From Thomasclavelia cocleata (GTDB lineage: Bacteria; Bacillota_I; Bacilli_A; Erysipelotrichales; Coprobacillaceae): 46,790 nt of DNA. Below the pieces are notes generated by a model, which was given only the letters and a program-made list of their open reading frames with translations, searched no databases and was not told the DNA's origin. The translations under genes and the position numbers were made by a program. The stretch is from assembly GCF_900102365.1 (NCBI RefSeq), contig NZ_FOIN01000020.1:1-46790 (forward strand), in the 5' to 3' direction. Numbering within the stretch: the first letter of the stretch is position 1; every line of letters begins with the position of its first letter. Of this stretch, positions 23,646 through 34,146 are shown piece by piece.

Positions 23646-23806
23646 AATTAAATATATAAATGAATTTAAAGTGTAATTTAGTACTAAAATATTATTAAAT
23701 AGATAAAGTCTGTTTGTAAAGTAACTTAATTTTTTGAAGAATTTTATAACTAAATAATTGATAGATTTATGCAATGACCTATCTAGAAATGATGTAATTA
23801 GTATAT

Positions 23807-23847
23807 AAAAAGCTAAACTATAATTAACACAATAGTTTAGACTTTTT
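23807..23847. terminator. Bidirectional terminator
   Basis: AAAAAGCTAAACTAT / ATAGTTTAGACTTTTT with a 10-nt loop, T-runs on both strands. It serves the minus-strand gene ending at 23852. Between 23646 and 23806 nothing was recognised. Confidence 0.85.
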
Positions 23848-23851
23848 ATTT

Positions 23852-24769
23852 TTATAAATTAAATTTTTTAGATAGTTTCTCTATTTGTGATTTAGAAACC
23901 CCAAATTTAGTACATAAATCTTCTATATACTGATTTAATTCTGCAGGTGATTTTCCTTTTAACTCTTCTTCATTAATACCCAAAGCTTTCATCATTCCTT
24001 TAATTAAATTTAACGTGTCTGGATTACCTTCTTGATATCTATGTATCATATCATCATAATATTTTTCGGCTCCCTCAAACATTTGTTCATCTTGCTTATT
24101 TTTATCATTAAATTCCTTTTGAAGCTCTAAAAGTACATCAATTTCTTCACTATCTAGATCAAGGGCATTAAAAAAATCTAAAGCTTGATTACATAAAAGT
24201 TCTAATTCTAACAGTTGATTTTCAGGATCAAGTTTTTTTATTAATTCAAGATCATGATAAAAATCTTTAATTTTTTGCTGATCCTGGTTTGTAAGAATAA
24301 TATCTTCATATTCATCATTTATAATATCTTCTAAAATAATTGGTATATAATAAGCAACTTTCTCATGACTAGTTAATATCATTTTGACATCTAAATCTGT
24401 TATAGCTGCTAATAGTTCAATAAATTTATTTTTGTTGATAAAAGAATTATCAAAACAATATTTACAAATATCAGTGGTAATATAAGCTAGTGATTTAGAG
24501 TTTTCTAACTCTAATTTAGTAATATTATCGTACTTAAAACAGCCTTTAATATCAAATTGGAAGTAAACTTTATTAGTAGTAATAATCATTCCTTTACTAC
24601 CGTCTAACTCTTTACTGTTATCAATAAACGCAACAAGTTCTAAAATATCACTATCTCCATACAGATATATTGCATTACCAATTTGACTAGGGATATTGTC
24701 ATTAAAATATATTACACCATTTGTTACAAAATCATTATTTAAAAAAGTTAAAATCTGTTCTTTATTCAT
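23852..24769 (-). CDS. Hypothetical cytosolic protein
   Basis: About 305 residues from ATG 24769 (GGAGG eight bases upstream). Residues 1-95 look like a small beta domain (GMIITTNKVYFQFDIKGCFKYDNITKLEL, PH/GRAM-like pattern, given as impression). The C-terminal half is helical and very acidic, ending LNQYIEDLCTKFGVSKSQIE, like a small helical bundle. No signal peptide or membrane helix. Homologues of this style occur beside other envelope-stress genes, but I do not recognise the family. Confidence 0.6.
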   Translation of the reverse strand: MNKEQILTFLNNDFVTNGVIYFNDNIPSQIGNAIYLYGDSDILELVAFIDNSKELDGSKGMIITTNKVYFQFDIKGCFKYDNITKLELENSKSLAYITTDICKYCFDNSFINKNKFIELLAAITDLDVKMILTSHEKVAYYIPIILEDIINDEYEDIILTNQDQQKIKDFYHDLELIKKLDPENQLLELELLCNQALDFFNALDLDSEEIDVLLELQKEFNDKNKQDEQMFEGAEKYYDDMIHRYQEGNPDTLNLIKGMMKALGINEEELKGKSPAELNQYIEDLCTKFGVSKSQIEKLSKKFNL

Positions 24770-24910
24770 AATTGCCTCCAAATATATTTTATAGAAAATG
24801 TCTACTTATTTAATTTCGTCTTTATTGTATCATAAGTTGAAAATGTATGTTTATTTATCACTTTAACAATTACTTAATGATTAATACAAAAATACTAATA
24901 AGTTATGAGC

Positions 24911-26292
24911 TTATTGTTTCGTTTTTAATTGTTGATAGAAGGATTTAGTATCTTCAATATCATCATCATTTATTATATAGATATCATCTTTAGTGTAAAT
25001 GATAATATAACATTTATGTAAGCTGGCAAGATAAACCTTACAATCACCATATTTTTCAAATCTATACTCTCCTTTAGCATAAATTCCTGTATCAGTGCCA
25101 TTTATACGTTTTCCATCACCTAAATTATTTGTAATTTCAAGTCTTTCTATTTTAGCTATATCAATATCAAAGTTATAAAATTCACTAGTAACGATAATTT
25201 TATTATTTTGAAGTGACAAATCAACTATATTATTTGTTACATCTAAATAGTATGGATATCCAAATATCCAGATTAAAAAACAAAGGATAACAGAAATAAA
25301 TCCAATAATAAAATACCGATAACCCTTTTTTGCAGTGTTAAAAGTTAATTGCATACCACCAGGCATTGAAACTAGTGTCCGAGGATCATAAGGGTTGTAA
25401 TAAGCAGGTCCCATTAAACCGATTTTCCAACAATCATCACTAGATAAGCTATAGCTACATTCATTATAGTGTGAAAGTAGTTCGGTTTTTTTATTATGAT
25501 AGTCTTTTATTTTATATAACATAAGAATAGTAGTGATAAAGGACAAGATAGTTACAAATATTATATATATAAACTTAAACATTTCTAATAGATATAATTG
25601 TATTACTAAATTAAATAAAGCATCACTTAAAGTTAAACAAAAAAGACAGTCATAGAAAACTTGTTTGCGATTTAAATTAATCATGATATTTGCTTCATTA
25701 TTTTCACAAAATGTCTGAATTCTCAGTTTTTTAATAAAAATTAGACCAGTTAATAATATAATCATTTGTAAAATTATAAAGGGATATATTATAACATCAG
25801 CTTTATATTTTATCATTAAAAAAAAATATAAATATCAATTATAATAACACAATAGAAATGCTTTAATTTAAAAGTAGATTGTTCTATATAAGGAGAAGAA
25901 GCTTTTAAATCAATTTTATATTTTATGTCATTTAAAATTAACCAACTATTTTGCTTTTTAATTTTAAGTAATTTTTCTCTAGCTTTTTTAAAAGGAATTT
26001 GCATGATAACTGTATTTATAAAAATTAACACAAAAAATATAAATACAGTTATTAATGGTGAAAATAAATTAAATAATAAAATTGAGATTATAGATATAAT
26101 AAAAGAGATATTTAATAATATATTTAGTTGTCTATTATAAGATATAATTATTTTTTGAACATCAATCGATTCAATTGTATATTCAGGGATAGTTACTAAA
26201 AATAAATTACCCTCTTTATATTTGGAATCTCTTTTTGATGAGTAGTAAAATACAATATTAATAAACATAAGTATTAAAGCTAAATACCACAT
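24911..26292 (-). pseudogene. DUF5808-like membrane protein split at an A9/T9 tract
   Basis: Two overlapping frames. 26292-25816 has two central membrane helices and ends IDIYIFF-stop at a run of nine T (25826-25818, minus strand). 25816-24911 starts MIKYKADVIIYPF, has further helices and the motif SDDCWKIGLMGPAYYNPYDP typical of DUF5808, then a C-terminal PH-like beta domain. One extra T would fuse the frames (..IFFLMIKYK). The whole would be about 460 residues, as expected for a DUF5808 membrane protein. Start ATG 26292 has AAAGG upstream. Either a real frameshift, slippage-controlled expression, or a base-call error. Confidence 0.7.
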
Positions 26293-26478
26293 ATAAGTTA
26301 CCTTTCTGCTGTTTGTATAACGTATTGTAATATAAATGGTATACTTAATCAATGTATTTTAACTATAAAATAATTTAGTTATATAACATAATTTTTAAAA
26401 AACAGTTGTAATAATACAAAAAGCTATTTCTTTATCACTAAAATTTATCCTTTTTTTGGTAAAAAATTACTAAAATTA

Positions 26479-26507
26479 TTGTTAAAAAAGCGCTTACGTG
26501 GTAGGAT
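26479..26507 (+). promoter_or_regulatory. Promoter with CcpA (cre) site for the GH2 gene
   Basis: TTGTTA (26479), 17-bp spacer, TAGGAT (26502). The spacer holds AAAAAGCGCTTACG (26485-26498), close to the CcpA cre consensus (TGAAAGCGCTTTCA). A cre between -35 and -10 would repress in the presence of preferred sugars. Confidence 0.65.
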
Positions 26508-26562
26508 TTATATGTAAGATAATGAAAGTTATTTACGGGAAATTTTGAAAAGGAGGAAAATT

Positions 26563-29500
26563 ATGAAGAAGAGTTGGGATAAGAAGATTTCAGCTGTATT
26601 AACTGCTACGTTAATTTTAACAGTAGCGCCAGTCAGTACTCTGGCACAACCAAATGCTAGAATTACTCAGTCAAATCTAGAAGATGTTTATGTTGATATC
26701 ATTGGAGAAGGTGAACGCTCAACATTATTTAATGAAAATTGGAAATTTCATCGTGGAGATGTTGAAAATGCTCAAAATGTAGATTTTAATGATAATTCAT
26801 GGGATAATGTTAACTTACCACATGATTATAGTATCGATCAGGAATTTACAACAAGTGGAGAAGCTGAAAGTGGATTTTTACCAGGTGGTGTAGGATGGTA
26901 TCGTAAGACATTTGTAGTGCCTGAAAAATATCAAGGTAAACAATTAATGATTGAATTTGATGGTGCTTATATGAATGCTGAAGTATATCTTAATGGTAAA
27001 AAATTAGGTGAACATCCATATGGATATACAGCGTTTGCTTTTGATCTAACTGATGAGTTAGTTTTTGATGGAAAGACTGAAAATGTTTTAGTTGTAAAAA
27101 CTAATAATAAGATTCCAAGTAGTAGATGGTATTCAGGTAGTGGTATTTATCGTGATGTAACATTAACTGTTACAGATAAAGTACATGTTGGATATAACGG
27201 TACTCAAATAATTGCCAAAGATTTAGAAGCAAATAGGAATGGAACTGTTGAAGTTGATGTAACAACTACAGTTGAAAATGATAGTGATACTAATAAAACA
27301 GTAACTGTAAAGAATACATTACTTGATGAAAACGGTAATGTGGCAAGTGATACAACTGCTAGCGAAGTTCAAATTGCTGCTGATGGAAGTCAGGATGTAA
27401 AACAAAGCGTGTCTGTTGAATCACCAGAATTATGGTCAGTAGATGATGCTAATATGTATAAGATGAAAACAGAAATAGTAGAAGGAAATAAAGTCTTAGA
27501 TACATATGAAACTGATTATGGATTCCGTTATTATAATTTTAATAACAATACTGGTTTTTCATTAAATGGCGAAAACATGAAGTTAAAAGGTGTTTGTATG
27601 CACCATGATCAAGGAGCATTAGGAGCAGTTGCAAATCGTGACGCTATTGAACGCCAAGTAAAAATTTTAAAAGAGATGGGATGTAATGCGATTCGTGTTA
27701 CTCATAATCCAGCTGCTTCAGCATTATTAGATATTTGTAATGAGTATGGTATATTAGTAATTAATGAAGCTTTTGATGGTTGGACAGAATATAAAAATGG
27801 TAATATTAATGATTATACAGCTCATTTTGAAGAAACAATTTCTGCTGATAATCAAATTATCAATGGTGAACCAGGTATGCAATGGGGAGAATTTGATGTA
27901 AAAGCAATGGTTGATGGTGCTAAAAATGATCCTAGTGTAATTATGTGGTCAATTGGAAATGAAATTGATGAGGGTGTTTCAACAAGTACTTCACATTATT
28001 TACAAGTGGCAGAAAGTATTATTGATTGGATTCAAGAAGTTGATATAACTCGCCCAATAACTAATGGAGATAACCGTAAAAATACTGATTCTAGTGCATT
28101 GATTAGTCAAATTAATCAAAAGATATATGAATCTGGTGGTGTAGTTGGAATGAACTACGCAAATAATAGCCAAACAGTTTCAATGCATAATACATATGGT
28201 AATTGGCCGTTATATGGTTCTGAAACAGCTAGTGCTGTACATAGTAGAGGTGTATACAGTACAAGTGGAAGAGATAATTCTATTTTACAGATGTCAGAAT
28301 ATGATAATGATTCTGCGAAAGTAGGATGGGGACATTCAGCTAGTGATGCATGGAGTTTTGTTATTCAAAATGACTTTAATGCAGGTGAATTTGTTTGGAC
28401 AGGATTTGATTATATTGGAGAACCAACACCTTGGAATGGTGTAGGAACTGGTAGCGTAAGTGGTCAAGGCGCTAAACCTAAATCATCTTTCTTTGGTATT
28501 GTTGATACTGCAGGATTCCCTAAAGATACATATTATTTGTATAAGAGTCTTTGGGATGAAAACAGTACAACATTACATTTAATGTCTACATGGAATAATA
28601 ATGAAATTGTTAAAAATTATAATGGTACAGTAAAAGTTGATGTATTCACTAATGCTGCTAAAGTAGAGTTATATTTAAATGGTGAAAAAGTTGGTGAAGA
28701 TACAGCAACTAAACATACTACAGATTTAGGGTATACATATCAAACTTTCTCTAATGGTGAATTTTACCCAAGCTTTAATATTAGTTGGGCATCTGGTACA
28801 TTAAGTGCAAAAGCATATGATGAAGCTGGAAACTTAATCAGTGATACTGAAGGAAGAGATAGTGTATCAACTAATGAAGCTGCTGCTAAATTAGATGCTT
28901 ATGCTGATAAAACAGAAATTGCAGCTGATGGAAGTAGTTTATCTTATATTACTGTAGATGTAAAAGATGCAAATAGTAATATTGTTGCAGGTGCTAATAA
29001 TAGAATTGATTTTAGTATTGAGGGTGATGGAAAAATCGTTGGAGTTGATAATGGAAATGCCTCAGATACTGATAGTTATAAAGGAAGTTCAAGAAAAGCT
29101 TTTAGTGGAAAAGCTTTAGTAATTGTTCAATCTACAAAGAATGAAGGAGCATTTACACTAACAGCAAGTTCTAGTGGTTTAACTTCATCAAGTGTTACTG
29201 TAAATACAAAAAGAGCAACTGTTGAAGGAACAGCTTATTTACAAAGTTATAAGATTTCTAAAAATATGTATGTACCAGTGGGACAAGAACCTCAATTACC
29301 ACAAACAGTAGAAGGAACTTATAATAATGGTGAAACAAAAGATCTTGCAATTGTGTGGGATAGTTATGATAAATCATTATTAAATGAAGCTGGTGAATTT
29401 ACAGTTACTGGAAAATTACAAGATAGTGATGCAATTGTATCTGTAACAGTTCATGTAATTGGTGATATTGTTGTGATGGAAGGTTATTCAACAGTAACTA

Positions 29501-31494
29501 ATGTTGGAGTAACACCAAAATTACCTCAAACATTGCGAGGTATCTATGGAAATGGTGAATATAGTGAAGCATTCCCAGTAACTTGGGATATTCCTGAAAA
29601 TGCATTTGATAATGAGGGAATTGTAACAATTACTGGAACAGCTAGTGTTTTAGAAGATAGTAAGGATGTAAAAGCAACTGTACGAGTAGAACCAAGGGCT
29701 GATGAATCTACTAATATTGCATCTAAAAATTATGCTGATGCTCCAACATTTACTAATGGTAAAATGCAAAATGGTGTACCTACAGATCCTTCTACATCTG
29801 CAATTAGTGATTCATTGCTTAAGTTAAATGATGGAATTACTAATGATAGTAATGATACAAATGCTAGATGGACAAATTGGGCAATTAGAAATGAAAGTCC
29901 AGCTACTGATACATATGTTCAGTTAGAATGGCAAAAAGAATATAAAATGCAAAATGTAAAGTTATGGCATTTTACAGATAGTGCTTATAGTGTTTTACCA
30001 GGTGATGATAATGTTCGTTTTGAATATTATGATAGTGCAACTAATCAATGGATAGAAATTGAGTCTTCTCATATTACACAAGTTTCATACTTAGCTGGGG
30101 ATACTCCTTATGGATTTATTAATCCTGTTACAACAAGCAAATTAAGAATCTGGATGAAAGCTCCACAAGTAGGTAAGTGTATAGGTTTAACAGAAGTTGA
30201 AGTTTATAATTATGTAGAAAAAACACCAGTTAATACAACTGCTAACATTGATGAGTTGAAATTAAATGGTACAGCAATTGAAGAGTTTGAAGGTTTTGAA
30301 GGATATGATGAACAAACAAAAACTTATACTGTTAATTTAGGGAATAATGATTATCCAAGTGTTGAAGCTTTAGCTAACAATAATGAAGCAATTACAATTC
30401 TACCAGTTTATGAAAATGAAGTTAAAATTATTGTTAGATCTGAAGATGGTAATACTACAGAAATTTACAAAGTTAAATTTATTAAGGATACTTCACCAGT
30501 AGTTGATAAAGAAGAATTAGCAAATTATGTGGCTAGTCAAGAAATTACTACTGCAATTAATTCAGAAGATAAATATACAGTTTCTTCATATCAAGCTTTC
30601 AAAAACGCATATGATAATGCTGTTAATATGTTAAATAATGATACTGCAACCCAAGAAGAAGTTGACAGTGCATATCAAGATTTACAAACTGCTTATACTA
30701 ATTTAAAAGTTGTTTCAGTAGAAGAGGAAGCAAATAAGTTGGCATTACAAATCGCAATTGAAATGGCAGAAAATGCAAGCTTAGAAAATGTAGTACCAGC
30801 AGTAGTAGAAGAATTCAATGCAGCATTAGAAAACGCTCAAACAGTTTATGCTAATGCTAGTGCTACACAAGCTGAAGTAGATAATGCATTTACTAGATTA
30901 GCAAATGCAATGCATATGTTGGAATTCTTCAAAGGAAATAAGGAATTATTACAAAAACAAGTAGATCAAATCAATGGATTAGAATCAGATAAATATATTG
31001 AATCGTCGTGGAATGCAATGTTACCAGTATTAGAAAAAGCAAATGAAGTATTAGGTAACGAAAATGCAATGCAGGAAGAAGTAGATGAAGTATATAGTGA
31101 ATTAGTAAGAGCATTTGTCAATTTAAGATTAAAACCAAATAAAGATTTATTAAGTGGTTTAATCAATCAGGCAAATGGACTAAATAGAGCTAATTACACA
31201 GCAGCATCATTAAAGGTGGTAGATGCTGAAGTAGAAAAAGCAAATGTGGTATTAAATAATCCAGAAGCAACAAAAGAAGAAGTAGAAACTGCAATCAATG
31301 CTTTAACAAAAGCCCTTGAAGGATTAGTAGCTAATCCAATTAATCCACCTGTAGATACAAGTGTACCTGAAATAAAACCAGGTGATACTACAGTAGGTGT
31401 AAAAACAGGGGATAATAGTTTAATTGGAATCTTTGCAAGCTTATCAGTATTAAGTGTGGCAGGATTAAGTTTATTAAGAAAAAAAGAGAATTAA
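26563..31494 (+). CDS. Surface-anchored GH2 beta-galactosidase-like enzyme
   Basis: 1643 residues from ATG 26563 (AGGAGG; a TTG at 26545 is in frame but lacks an RBS). Signal peptide to about residue 29 (..VAPVSTLA). GH2 sugar-binding, Ig-like and TIM-barrel domains span about 45-640: acid/base in WSIGNEIDEG (E467), probable nucleophile in LYGSETAS (E554). Then DUF4982-type and Ig-like domains (to about 880), two Big_4-like domains (about 890-1045), an F5/8-type carbohydrate-binding domain (about 1050-1220), a cadherin-like sandwich, and four FIVAR-type helical repeats (about 1320-1600). The C-terminus is VGVKTGDNS, a hydrophobic stretch and RKKEN: a sortase signal with VKTGD in place of LPxTG. 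Likely degrades host or dietary beta-galactosides at the cell surface; exact substrate unknown. Confidence 0.9.
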   Translation: MKKSWDKKISAVLTATLILTVAPVSTLAQPNARITQSNLEDVYVDIIGEGERSTLFNENWKFHRGDVENAQNVDFNDNSWDNVNLPHDYSIDQEFTTSGEAESGFLPGGVGWYRKTFVVPEKYQGKQLMIEFDGAYMNAEVYLNGKKLGEHPYGYTAFAFDLTDELVFDGKTENVLVVKTNNKIPSSRWYSGSGIYRDVTLTVTDKVHVGYNGTQIIAKDLEANRNGTVEVDVTTTVENDSDTNKTVTVKNTLLDENGNVASDTTASEVQIAADGSQDVKQSVSVESPELWSVDDANMYKMKTEIVEGNKVLDTYETDYGFRYYNFNNNTGFSLNGENMKLKGVCMHHDQGALGAVANRDAIERQVKILKEMGCNAIRVTHNPAASALLDICNEYGILVINEAFDGWTEYKNGNINDYTAHFEETISADNQIINGEPGMQWGEFDVKAMVDGAKNDPSVIMWSIGNEIDEGVSTSTSHYLQVAESIIDWIQEVDITRPITNGDNRKNTDSSALISQINQKIYESGGVVGMNYANNSQTVSMHNTYGNWPLYGSETASAVHSRGVYSTSGRDNSILQMSEYDNDSAKVGWGHSASDAWSFVIQNDFNAGEFVWTGFDYIGEPTPWNGVGTGSVSGQGAKPKSSFFGIVDTAGFPKDTYYLYKSLWDENSTTLHLMSTWNNNEIVKNYNGTVKVDVFTNAAKVELYLNGEKVGEDTATKHTTDLGYTYQTFSNGEFYPSFNISWASGTLSAKAYDEAGNLISDTEGRDSVSTNEAAAKLDAYADKTEIAADGSSLSYITVDVKDANSNIVAGANNRIDFSIEGDGKIVGVDNGNASDTDSYKGSSRKAFSGKALVIVQSTKNEGAFTLTASSSGLTSSSVTVNTKRATVEGTAYLQSYKISKNMYVPVGQEPQLPQTVEGTYNNGETKDLAIVWDSYDKSLLNEAGEFTVTGKLQDSDAIVSVTVHVIGDIVVMEGYSTVTNVGVTPKLPQTLRGIYGNGEYSEAFPVTWDIPENAFDNEGIVTITGTASVLEDSKDVKATVRVEPRADESTNIASKNYADAPTFTNGKMQNGVPTDPSTSAISDSLLKLNDGITNDSNDTNARWTNWAIRNESPATDTYVQLEWQKEYKMQNVKLWHFTDSAYSVLPGDDNVRFEYYDSATNQWIEIESSHITQVSYLAGDTPYGFINPVTTSKLRIWMKAPQVGKCIGLTEVEVYNYVEKTPVNTTANIDELKLNGTAIEEFEGFEGYDEQTKTYTVNLGNNDYPSVEALANNNEAITILPVYENEVKIIVRSEDGNTTEIYKVKFIKDTSPVVDKEELANYVASQEITTAINSEDKYTVSSYQAFKNAYDNAVNMLNNDTATQEEVDSAYQDLQTAYTNLKVVSVEEEANKLALQIAIEMAENASLENVVPAVVEEFNAALENAQTVYANASATQAEVDNAFTRLANAMHMLEFFKGNKELLQKQVDQINGLESDKYIESSWNAMLPVLEKANEVLGNENAMQEEVDEVYSELVRAFVNLRLKPNKDLLSGLINQANGLNRANYTAASLKVVDAEVEKANVVLNNPEATKEEVETAINALTKALEGLVANPINPPVDTSVPEIKPGDTTVGVKTGDNSLIGIFASLSVLSVAGLSLLRKKEN

Positions 31495-31544
31495 AAAGAT
31501 AGTTTTTAAGAAAGCTATTTGTAATTAGATATTTAAACAATAAA

Positions 31545-31590
31545 AAGAGAATAGATTATTATGAAATATTCACAATAATTTATTCTCTTA
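31545..31590 (-). terminator. Terminator of uracil permease gene
   Basis: A long stem (AGAGAATA..ATTATT / AATAAT..TATTCTCT) is followed on the minus strand by TTTTTATT. It also lies after the GH2 gene but the plus-strand T-run is poor. Confidence 0.75.
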
Positions 31591-31643
31591 TATGTTTTAT
31601 TTACTAATTATTAAGTATGAATCTTAAAGTAATACTATCTTTT

Positions 31644-32897
31644 TTAATTATCATTTGTTAAATTGAACTTTTCTAGAGTATAGAAAAGTAGTGATAAAAT
31701 CATTGCTATAATGCAAGCTAATACCATTCCAGTTAATTGAATACCTCCAAAGTCCAAAGTAATGCTGCTTAAACCAGTTACAAAAACTATAGAAGTTAAA
31801 ATAAGATTTTTATTTATAGAATAATCAACATGTTGATCAACTAAAATTCTAAGACCACTAGTACCAATCATACCATAAAGTAAAAAGCTAATTCCACCAA
31901 TAACTGGTCCAGGTATTGTTTGAATTAAAGCAGATAATGGTCCTACAAAAGAACAAATAATAGAAATAATAGCAGCACCAGCTATAACTTGAACACTATA
32001 TACACCAGTAATTGCCATTACACCAATATTTTCTCCATATGTAGTAGTTGGTACAGAACCAATTAAACCTGAAATCATAGTTGAAAAATTATCTCCAAAT
32101 AATGAACGATGTAAACCAGGCTCTTTAATTAAATCACGATTAATTATTTTACCAGTTACAACTTGATGACCAATATGTTCTGAAGTTATTACTAAAATTA
32201 CAGGAAGTATCATTAAAATTGCATTAATATCAAATTTTGGTGTCGTAAAATTAGGTAAAGCAAATAATGGAGCATCAATAACTGCAGAAAAATCAACTAA
32301 TCCAAAACATATTGCAGCGATATAACCACAAATAATAGCAATTAAAATTGGAATAACACTTAAAAATTTTCTAAAACAAATATTTCCTAAAACAGCTACA
32401 CCTAATGTGATTAAAAATACACAAACATTAGATATTTGAATATTGTCTCCTAATAGACCAGCATTATTAGCAGCAGTAGCACTAAGTTCTAAACCAATTA
32501 AGGCTACTACAGGACCCATAGCTGCAGGTGGCAATACTATATCAATCCATTTGGTACCACATTTTTTAATTATAAAAGCTAATAGACAGCCACAAAAACC
32601 TACAGCAACGAATCCTCCTAAGGCATATGGATAGCCAAATTTAGAAATTACAATATTTGCAGGTGCTATAAAAGCAAAACTAGATCCTAGATAAGCTGGT
32701 GCTTTACCTTTAGTAATTAAGATAAATAATAATGTTCCTATACCGTTCATAAAAAGAACGATAGCTGGATTTATTCCAAATAAAAATGGAACTAAAACAC
32801 TAGCACCAAACATTGCAAACATATGTTGTAATGATAAAGGCAGTAGTAGTTTTCCAGGAACTTTTTCTTCTACTTGAATAATATGTTTTTTTGACAT
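31644..32897 (-). CDS. uraA: Uracil/xanthine permease (NCS2)
   Basis: 417 residues, about 12-14 membrane helices. Opening LLLPLSLQHMFAMFGASVLVPFLFGI, then GKAPAYLGSSFAFIAP, and near residues 235-300 ITSEHIGHQVVTGKII..GLIGSVPTTTYGENIGVMAI, where the conserved Glu/His and SxPxTxYGEN motif of UraA occur. Imports uracil by proton symport. GGAGGAGAAA before the ATG. Alone on its strand; control is not visible. Confidence 0.92.
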   Translation of the reverse strand: MSKKHIIQVEEKVPGKLLLPLSLQHMFAMFGASVLVPFLFGINPAIVLFMNGIGTLLFILITKGKAPAYLGSSFAFIAPANIVISKFGYPYALGGFVAVGFCGCLLAFIIKKCGTKWIDIVLPPAAMGPVVALIGLELSATAANNAGLLGDNIQISNVCVFLITLGVAVLGNICFRKFLSVIPILIAIICGYIAAICFGLVDFSAVIDAPLFALPNFTTPKFDINAILMILPVILVITSEHIGHQVVTGKIINRDLIKEPGLHRSLFGDNFSTMISGLIGSVPTTTYGENIGVMAITGVYSVQVIAGAAIISIICSFVGPLSALIQTIPGPVIGGISFLLYGMIGTSGLRILVDQHVDYSINKNLILTSIVFVTGLSSITLDFGGIQLTGMVLACIIAMILSLLFYTLEKFNLTNDN

Positions 32898-33040
32898 TTT
32901 CTCCTCCTTCTAACCTAATGTATTATGGCATTTTTTTTATATGATGTCTAGCGTATTTTTATGATATACTTTTAAGTAGATGATTTAAATAAAATATTAG
33001 AAAAATAATGATTTTTTAAATTGAAAGGACTGTGATTAAT

Positions 33041-33532
33041 ATGAATATACGTAAAGCAACATTAAAAGATTTAGACAAAATAACAGAGATAGAAGCAATA
33101 TGTTTTCCTAAAAGTGAAGCTGCTTCAAAAGAAAGTTTTAAGGAGAGATTAGAAGTTTATTCTGATTGTTTTTGGTTATTAGAAGAAGATGGAGAAATAG
33201 TTTCCTTTATTAATGGAATGAAAACAGATAAAATAACGATTGATGATGAAATGTTTGCAAATGCAAAACTTCATAATCCTAAAGGTAAATGGTTAGCTAT
33301 TTTTGGAGTAAATACTTTACCAGAATATCGTAATAGAGGATTAGCTGGTAAATTAATGGAAACAGTAATTTTAGAAACAAAAAAACAAGGATGTAAGGGA
33401 TGTATACTTACTTGCAAGGATAAATTGGTACATTATTATGAAAAGTTTGGCTATAAAAATAAGGGAATTTCAAAATCTGTTCATGGTGGAGCAGTTTGGT
33501 ATGATATGATCTTGGAGTTTAAAGATGAGTGA
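33041..33532 (+). CDS. GNAT N-acetyltransferase
   Basis: 163 residues from ATG 33041 (AAAGGA upstream; an in-frame GTG at 33032 is too close to it). GNAT motif A is FGVNTLPEYRNRGLAGKLMETVI (about 90-112), with CILTCKDKLVHYYEKFGYKNKG as motif B near 130. The N-terminus IRKATLKDLDKITEIEAICFP is typical. Close to predicted amine/aralkylamine-type acetyltransferases; substrate unknown. Its end overlaps kptA by eight bases. Confidence 0.88.
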   Translation: MNIRKATLKDLDKITEIEAICFPKSEAASKESFKERLEVYSDCFWLLEEDGEIVSFINGMKTDKITIDDEMFANAKLHNPKGKWLAIFGVNTLPEYRNRGLAGKLMETVILETKKQGCKGCILTCKDKLVHYYEKFGYKNKGISKSVHGGAVWYDMILEFKDE

Positions 33533-34079
33533 TTTAGTTAAACTTGGTAAATATTTAAGTCTTATTTTAAGACATAAACCTGAAGTAATTGGGATAAAAC
33601 TTGATGAGCATGGATGGGCTGATATTGATGAATTGCTTGTTGGGATGAATAGACAGGGGAGGTTTATTAATCGTGAGTTGCTTGATGAAATTGTAAAAAC
33701 AAACAATAAAAAACGTTATCAGTATAATGATGATTTAACTAAAATAAGAGCTAATCAAGGACATTCAATTAATGTGGATGTTAACTTACAAGAAAAAGTA
33801 CCTCCAAATACTCTATATCATGGTACAGCATTAAGATATTTAGATGAAATAAAATTATTTGGAATAAAGAAAATGAATCGTTTATATGTTCATTTATCAA
33901 AAGATAAAGAAACAGCTATAAATGTTGGAAAGCGTCATGGTAAAGCAATTATATTAGAAATAGATACTAAAAAGATGTTAAATGATGGTCATAAGTTTTA
34001 TTATTCAAATAATGGGGTATGGTTATGTGATGATATTGATTTTAAATATGTAAGAAGAATATTTGATGATAAAAAGTGA
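33525..34079 (+). CDS. kptA: RNA 2'-phosphotransferase
   Basis: 184 residues, usual length. LGKYLSLILRHKPEVIGIKL at the N-terminus, a winged-helix-like region to about 80, then the ART-fold half: LYHGTALRYL (about 100), LYVHLSKDKETAINVGKRHG and YYSNNGVWLCDDI. The conserved Arg-His-x-x-Arg/Glu (RHKP, HGT, HLS) groups of Tpt1/KptA are present. It transfers a 2'-phosphate from RNA to NAD. In eukaryotes this finishes tRNA splicing; the bacterial substrate is unknown. Translationally coupled to the GNAT gene. Confidence 0.92.
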   Translation: MSDLVKLGKYLSLILRHKPEVIGIKLDEHGWADIDELLVGMNRQGRFINRELLDEIVKTNNKKRYQYNDDLTKIRANQGHSINVDVNLQEKVPPNTLYHGTALRYLDEIKLFGIKKMNRLYVHLSKDKETAINVGKRHGKAIILEIDTKKMLNDGHKFYYSNNGVWLCDDIDFKYVRRIFDDKK

Positions 34080-34146
34080 ATAGAAAAATAGTATTTAAAT
34101 GATTTAAGAAGTATAATATAGATAAATTAAATAAAGGAGGAAATAT

